DNA of 16,709 bases. Origin: an uncultured Gammaproteobacteria bacterium. Lineage in GTDB: Bacteria > Pseudomonadota > Gammaproteobacteria > Steroidobacterales > GCA-2729495. The notes beneath the pieces were generated by a model. The model ran no database searches, was not told the DNA's origin, and was given only the letters and a program-made list of their open reading frames with translations. The first letter of the stretch is position 1. Each line of letters begins with the position of its first letter. Positions 13,867 to 16,709 of this stretch are shown here, in pieces. A program made the position numbers and the translations under genes. The stretch is taken from positions 1 to 16,709 of the forward strand of contig CALGMY010000285.1 of the NCBI GenBank assembly GCA_937958785.1, in the 5' to 3' direction.

Positions 13867-15021
13867 CAAACCCGCCGTCCGCGCGCCCGAGTTGAAGTCC
13901 GTGACGATCATCGCGTTGGCCGGCACGGGCGTCTCCGGGATGCCCTGGTAGTTCCCGGGCCCCAGGTCGAGAGACGACACGTCCATCACGAAGGTGGAGA
14001 GGTTGGCCCGGCCGGTGGCGCTGCGGGCGAACAGCATCTTCTTGCCGTTCTTCGACAGGGACGGCAGGCCGTCGAAGCCCACGTTGTAGGTGAGCCGCTT
14101 CGAGGGCCCGCCCTTGAGGTCACCCAGGTGCACTTCCCAGTTGGTGCCCTCGTCCATGCGCACGAACACGTAGTGCCGGCCGTCCGGGCCCGGGTACGGG
14201 GCCCAGTTCATGTCCCGGTCGAAGGTGCGCTGCTTGAGGTCGGTGCCATCGTGCTTGATGGTGAACACGGTCATCGGCGTGGGCTTCACCTTGCCGTACT
14301 CGCTGCGGCGCCAGGCCCGGAACATGATGGTCTCGTTGTCGGGCATGTAGAACGGCGCGCCGGGCTGCCAGTCCTCGGTGAAGGTGATCTGCTGCTCGCC
14401 CGTGCCGTCCGGCCGGATGCGCCAGAGGTTCATGTTGCCGTCGATGGCCCGGCCGAAGACGATCCAGTCGCCCTTGGGTGACACCGACACCTCGGCCTCG
14501 TAGTACTTGTTGTTGGTGAGGCGCTTGATGTTGCTGCCGTCCAGGTCGGAGATGTAGAGCTCGGCGCCCGTGGGGTAGTCGTTGGAGTCGGACCAGTTGC
14601 CCTTCGGCAGGTCCAGGTTGTCCTTGGTGGACGTCCACACGATGCGCTTCATGTCGGGGAAGAAGTAGGAGCAGGCGTCATTGCCCTTGGCGTTGACCCG
14701 CCAGGACTTCTTGCCGTCGTCCGTGAAGATCCAGGTGAGCGCGCCGCCGACCTTGCCGGGGTCGGGCTTGGCCGCCTCCGGGTCCTGGGTCTGGGCAATG
14801 ATGTGGTAGTCGTCCGGCGCGTAGTAGGCCTCGGCCGCCGGGAAGATGTTCGGGATCTTGTACATGGGCAGCTCGGTGCCGGCCGGCATGGGCGGCGGCG
14901 GCGCCGAGAAGTCGGGCTTGGGGCCGGTGTGGCTGCCGGCCAATGCGGTACTGACCAGGGCGGCGCCAGCGGCGAGGACGAGGGCGGCACCAGGGACACT
15001 GGCGGCGGTATGGATCGGCAT
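13864..15021 (-). CDS. Exported TolB-like / PD40 beta-propeller protein
   Basis: This 385-residue secreted protein has an N-terminal Sec signal peptide (residues 1-28, ending STALA before G29) and a Pro-rich linker (FSAPPPPMPAGTELP). From about residue 55 it is built of repeated beta-blades of the PD40/TolB type: AELYISDLDGSNIKRLT at about 153-169, NLWRIRPDGTGEQQITF at about 198-214, FTIKHDGTDLKQRTF at about 253-267, and YVFVRMDEGTNWEVHLGDLKGG further on. Six blades are plausible. TolB-like propellers act in the periplasm as protein- or carbohydrate-binding modules; this lacks the TolB N-terminal domain, so it is not TolB itself. ATG 15021 is preceded by GGAG about seven bases upstream. Its TAG stop (13864-13866) lies in the inverted REP unit. 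Function is otherwise unknown. Confidence 0.87.
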   Translation of the reverse strand: MPIHTAASVPGAALVLAAGAALVSTALAGSHTGPKPDFSAPPPPMPAGTELPMYKIPNIFPAAEAYYAPDDYHIIAQTQDPEAAKPDPGKVGGALTWIFTDDGKKSWRVNAKGNDACSYFFPDMKRIVWTSTKDNLDLPKGNWSDSNDYPTGAELYISDLDGSNIKRLTNNKYYEAEVSVSPKGDWIVFGRAIDGNMNLWRIRPDGTGEQQITFTEDWQPGAPFYMPDNETIMFRAWRRSEYGKVKPTPMTVFTIKHDGTDLKQRTFDRDMNWAPYPGPDGRHYVFVRMDEGTNWEVHLGDLKGGPSKRLTYNVGFDGLPSLSKNGKKMLFARSATGRANLSTFVMDVSSLDLGPGNYQGIPETPVPANAMIVTDFNSGARTAGL

Positions 15022-15274
15022 GGGGACACTCCAGCGTGGGTGGACGGGTGAGCGCCGAGTATGCCCGCATCGGCGGCGCCAGGCGAAGCGTCATCGCGTC
15101 ATGCGGTGCAAGATGACGCGGGGGCGCCGATCTGGAAACTGGCCAACAGCGTGGCAATTGGACTTTGACCTGGCGCTGCCCGACAGCGAAGCTCACGCCA
15201 TCATCGACTGGCATGCGCGGGAAGGAACTCCAGTGGTAGGATTCAGTCATACCGAAACCCGGAGCACCAGTTCC
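15022..15274. other. Intergenic region between propeller protein and antitoxin
   Basis: This 253-base region is the longest without a convincing gene. It separates two divergent genes and contains a strong hairpin near 15095-15120, set inside an outer inverted repeat. TTGACC at 15165-15170 and TAGGAT at 15237-15242 are promoter-like but not spaced as a pair. Frames open here (for example into the antitoxin frame) encode no recognisable protein and lack suitable starts. No tRNA or other RNA gene is seen. Confidence 0.5.
15074..15129. repeat. Nested inverted repeat upstream of RHH/PIN module
   Basis: An 8-bp perfect stem CGCGTCAT (15095-15102) / ATGACGCG (15113-15120) encloses a 10-base loop, GCGGTGCAAG. 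GCGTCAT also occurs at 15088-15094 as a direct copy of the left arm. An outer pair, CGGCGCC (15074-15080) and GGCGCCG (15123-15129), can extend the structure. It lies about 155 bases upstream of the antitoxin start. An operator for the RHH antitoxin or a transcript structure are both possible; neither is shown. Confidence 0.5.
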
Positions 15275-15538
15275 ATGCCCCGCAACCGGGCCGCCCGCTC
15301 CATCAAGAAGGCCATCTCCCTGCCCGAGGACCTCGCCCGTTTCGCCACGACGACGGCGCGGGAGGAGGGCAAGACCGTGAGCGCGGTCATCCAGGACGCC
15401 ATGCGGGCCTACCGGCTCTCCCGGCTCCGGGGCGAGTATCAGGAGCTGCAGGGCTACTGGGCTGCCCGTGCCCGCGATCGGGGTGTCCTCAGCGACCGCG
15501 ACCTCGAGCGCTACCTGGGCGGCAAGCCCCGGAAGTAG
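15275..15538 (+). CDS. Ribbon-helix-helix antitoxin (CopG-like)
   Basis: This 87-residue protein has a short basic N-terminus (MPRNRAARS), then the ribbon-helix-helix motif: beta strand KKAISLP (residues 11-17), helix A (EDLARFATTTAREEG) and helix B (TVSAVIQDAMRAYRLSRLR). The C-terminal part (about 53-87) would wrap and neutralise the toxin. It ends in GKPRK just upstream of a PIN toxin gene, with a gap of 8 bases, the normal antitoxin-first order. ATG 15275 has GGAG at 15261-15264, ten bases upstream; the frame is open far upstream but no credible start precedes it. RHH antitoxins dimerise and bind their own promoter, so autoregulation through the upstream region is expected but not shown. 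Confidence 0.85.
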   Translation: MPRNRAARSIKKAISLPEDLARFATTTAREEGKTVSAVIQDAMRAYRLSRLRGEYQELQGYWAARARDRGVLSDRDLERYLGGKPRK

Positions 15539-15546
15539 TAGCGGCC

Positions 15547-15948
15547 GTGCGCGTCGTCTTCGACGCCAACATACTCATCTCCGCCTTCACGCTACCCGGG
15601 GGAAGTGGCGACCGGGCGCTCGAGGTCATCCTCGACGGGCGGGCCACGCTCCTGATCTCGAAGGCCATCCTCGGGGAAACCCTGCGAGTCCTCGGCAGCA
15701 AGTTCGGCCGCGACCGGGAGGAGCTGGCCCGGCTGGCGGTGTTCCTGGCGGATCTCGCCGAAATCGTCGCCCCGGGCCAGACGATTCGGGCGCTGGCCGA
15801 CGACCCGGACAACCGCGTCCTCGAATGCGCCGTCGCGGGCGGGGCCGCCGTGGTCGTGACCGGCGACCGGGCGATGCTGGCACTCCGCCGGCTCCAGGGC
15901 GTGGAGATCGTCACCCTGCGGGAGTTCCTCCGGCGGACGGTGCCATGA
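15547..15948 (+). CDS. PIN-domain toxin (putative ribonuclease) of TA module
   Basis: This 133-residue PIN-domain protein matches the PIN family known from toxin-antitoxin operons (TIGR00305-like wording DANILISAFTLPGG). The acidic active-site set is intact: D6 (VVFDANIL), E44 (ILGETLRVL), D88 (DDPDNRVLE, with E93) and D107 (VVTGDRAML). These bind Mg2+ or Mn2+ for RNA cleavage. The chain is full length for the family. Start is GTG 15547, 8 bases after the antitoxin stop, so the two are co-transcribed. The stop overlaps an ATG in an ATGA junction with a 15-codon reading frame. Target RNA (tRNA or mRNA) is unknown. Intact catalytic residues suggest the module is functional. Confidence 0.9.
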   Translation: MRVVFDANILISAFTLPGGSGDRALEVILDGRATLLISKAILGETLRVLGSKFGRDREELARLAVFLADLAEIVAPGQTIRALADDPDNRVLECAVAGGAAVVVTGDRAMLALRRLQGVEIVTLREFLRRTVP

Positions 15949-15992
15949 GTACCGCACTCCCCATCGCCCTGCTCGCCGCCCTCCTCGCATGA
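15945..15992 (+). CDS. Possible 15-codon hydrophobic reading frame, coupled to the toxin
   Basis: ATG 15945 overlaps the PIN toxin stop (ATGA) and opens 15 codons, MSTALPIALLAALLA, ending TGA at 15990-15992. The ribosome site of the next gene (AAAGGA, 15992-15997) overlaps and follows this stop. The peptide looks like the start of a signal or membrane helix. It could be a coupling leader that carries ribosomes to the NTF2-like gene, a remnant of a longer gene, or chance. No family supports it as a product. Confidence 0.25.
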   Translation: MSTALPIALLAALLA

Positions 15993-16007
15993 AAGGAACA
16001 ACCTGCC

Positions 16008-16580
16008 ATGAACCGACGGGACTGCCTCGTGGGCCTCGCTGCCGGCGCGTCGCTGGCGGCCACCGCGACGCCGGCCGGGGACGACACCCTGCTGGCGGAG
16101 GCGACCGCCCTGCTCCGCCGCACCGAGGAGTACTGGAACGCCCAGGACACCGCCGGGCTGCGGACGCTCTGGGACACGGACGATCCCGAGCCCTTCTACC
16201 TGGCCGGGGAGCAGGAGGACTGGTTCGCCGGCTGGCCCGCGCTGAACAGCTACCTGGCGCCCGCGGGCCAGCCGAAGATCACCGAGGCCATCCGGGTCCG
16301 CTTCTACCGCATCCAGGCCCGGTACCTGGCCGACGACCTGGCCTTCGCCGCCTACTGGATGCGCACCGACATGAAGCTCACGTTCAGCCGGAAGCCCTTC
16401 GGCTCCGACAACCGGGTGAGCGCCGTGCTGCGCCGGATACCGGACGGCTGGCGCTACGTGACCTACGCGGAGGCCTTCCAGGCCCCCACGGGTTACCTGC
16501 AGAAGCTCTTCGAGAAGGACGTGTCGCCCGACTACCGGGAGTTCTACGAGAAGAGCACGGGGAAGAAGTACCCGGGGTAG
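16008..16580 (+). CDS. NTF2/SnoaL-like protein with Tat-type signal
   Basis: This 190-residue protein begins with a twin-arginine signal (MNRRDCLVGLAAGASLA, ending near TPA at about residue 23), close to the usual RRxFL but with Cys in place of Phe. The mature part is a single NTF2-like alpha+beta cone domain: helix LLAEATALLRRTEEYWNAQD, the acidic stretch LWDTDDPEPFYLAGEQEDWF, GWPALNSYLAP, then a long sheet (IRVRFYRIQARYLADDLAFAAYWMRTDM). Such domains bind small hydrophobic ligands or act as enzymes; without a recognised active site I do not assign one. ATG 16008 has AAAGGA at 15992-15997, ten bases upstream. Another frame across the same DNA is also open but has no protein-like features. 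A hairpin follows the stop. Confidence 0.85.
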   Translation: MNRRDCLVGLAAGASLAATATPAGDDTLLAEATALLRRTEEYWNAQDTAGLRTLWDTDDPEPFYLAGEQEDWFAGWPALNSYLAPAGQPKITEAIRVRFYRIQARYLADDLAFAAYWMRTDMKLTFSRKPFGSDNRVSAVLRRIPDGWRYVTYAEAFQAPTGYLQKLFEKDVSPDYREFYEKSTGKKYPG

Positions 16581-16595
16581 GGGGATTTCCCCGCA

Positions 16596-16612
16596 GGCCG
16601 GGCCGTCCGGCC
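16596..16612 (+). terminator. Hairpin after the NTF2-like gene, possible terminator
   Basis: GGCCGG (16596-16601) and CCGGCC (16607-16612) form a 6-bp stem with a 5-base loop, GCCGT. It is preceded by a smaller palindrome GGGGA-TT-TCCCC (16581-16592) directly after the stop at 16580. Only AGTT follows, so there is no U-tract and intrinsic termination is uncertain. TAGAAT at 16616-16621 just after could be the -10 of the downstream trpB-like gene. Confidence 0.35.
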
Positions 16613-16654
16613 AGTTAGAATGCCGGGAAACAGCGCCCACGCCCGGAGTTCCCG

Positions 16655-16709
16655 ATGACCACGAAGTTCCTCCTCCCCGAGTCCGACCTGCCCACCCACT
16701 GGTACAACG
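16655..16709 (+). CDS. trpB: TrpB2-type tryptophan synthase beta chain, first 18 codons only
   Basis: The window ends after 18 codons: MTTKFLLPESDLPTHWYN. This opening, with FLLPES-x-LPTHWYN, is the typical N-terminus of the TrpB2 branch of tryptophan synthase beta chains, which are PLP enzymes making tryptophan from indole and serine, often without an adjacent trpA. Canonical TrpB begins differently. ATG 16655 has GGAG at 16644-16647, seven bases upstream. Only the N-terminus is seen, so the call rests on that motif. Confidence 0.75.
   Translation, partial: MTTKFLLPESDLPTHWYN

Noticed and set aside
15100..15274. Coding region upstream of the antitoxin in the same frame
   Set aside because: The translated stretch (for example DFDLALPDSEAHAIIDW) resembles no family I know, lacks a start with a ribosome site, and crosses the hairpin region.
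15989..16618. Alternative frame over the NTF2-like gene
   Set aside because: Arg/Gly/Pro-rich with no signal peptide or domain; the frame from 16008 has a Tat signal, a ribosome site and an NTF2-like pattern.

Overview
The window is very GC-rich, densely packed bacterial DNA with frequent GTG starts. Typical Gram-negative envelope functions are present: an RND adaptor, outer-membrane lipoproteins and an MCE lipid transporter. A GTAG-headed REP element points to a gammaproteobacterium, probably near the Xanthomonadales/Nevskiales/Steroidobacterales. That placement is inference; there is no rRNA or other strong taxonomic marker here. The window holds 20 well-supported protein genes (two cut by the window ends) plus one doubtful 15-codon reading frame. 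I see no tRNA, rRNA, CRISPR array, insertion sequence or phage gene. No gap without a gene exceeds 300 bases; the largest is 15022-15274.

Layout. 1-518 (-): start of an RND/HlyD periplasmic adaptor. 600-2126 (+): a CaCA-family cation exchanger followed by a YqaA-type membrane protein. 2163-2843 (-): an orphan lipoprotein. 2890-4785: a pirin and a LysR regulator, divergent across an AT-rich control region. The LysR strand continues through an RsuA/RluB-type pseudouridine synthase into a voltage-gated-type potassium channel with a C-terminal zinc ribbon (to 6483). 6452-10010 (-): a compact MCE/Mla-type lipid-transport operon in the order permease with fused STAS domain, ATPase, single-MCE protein with a long helical tail, PqiC-like lipoprotein. 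10065-10799 (+): an RluA-type pseudouridine synthase. 10800-12560 (-): two uncharacterised lipoproteins in one operon, divergent from a Rieske non-haem iron oxygenase (12678-13817, +). That oxygenase converges on a secreted TolB-like propeller protein (13864-15021, -), with a REP cluster between them. 15275-15948 (+): an RHH antitoxin / PIN toxin pair. 16008-16580 (+): a Tat-exported NTF2-like protein. 16655 to the end (+): the first codons of a TrpB2-type tryptophan synthase beta chain.

How genes work together. The clearest multi-gene machine is the MCE operon: permease, ATPase, inner-membrane MCE ring and outer-membrane lipoprotein are all present, with MlaB's role supplied by a fused STAS domain and no MlaC-like carrier in view. 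Other functional units are the pirin/LysR pair and the RHH/PIN module. The two tandem lipoproteins next to the Rieske oxygenase have no function I can name.

Most unusual points. A three-copy REP cluster supplies the TAG stop codons of both convergent genes flanking it, and its stems show compensatory base changes. The MCE operon looks like a reduced needle-type lipid transporter. The potassium channel carries a zinc ribbon and overlaps the operon's last gene tail to tail. No wholly new system is evident; most of the rest is ordinary chromosomal gene content.
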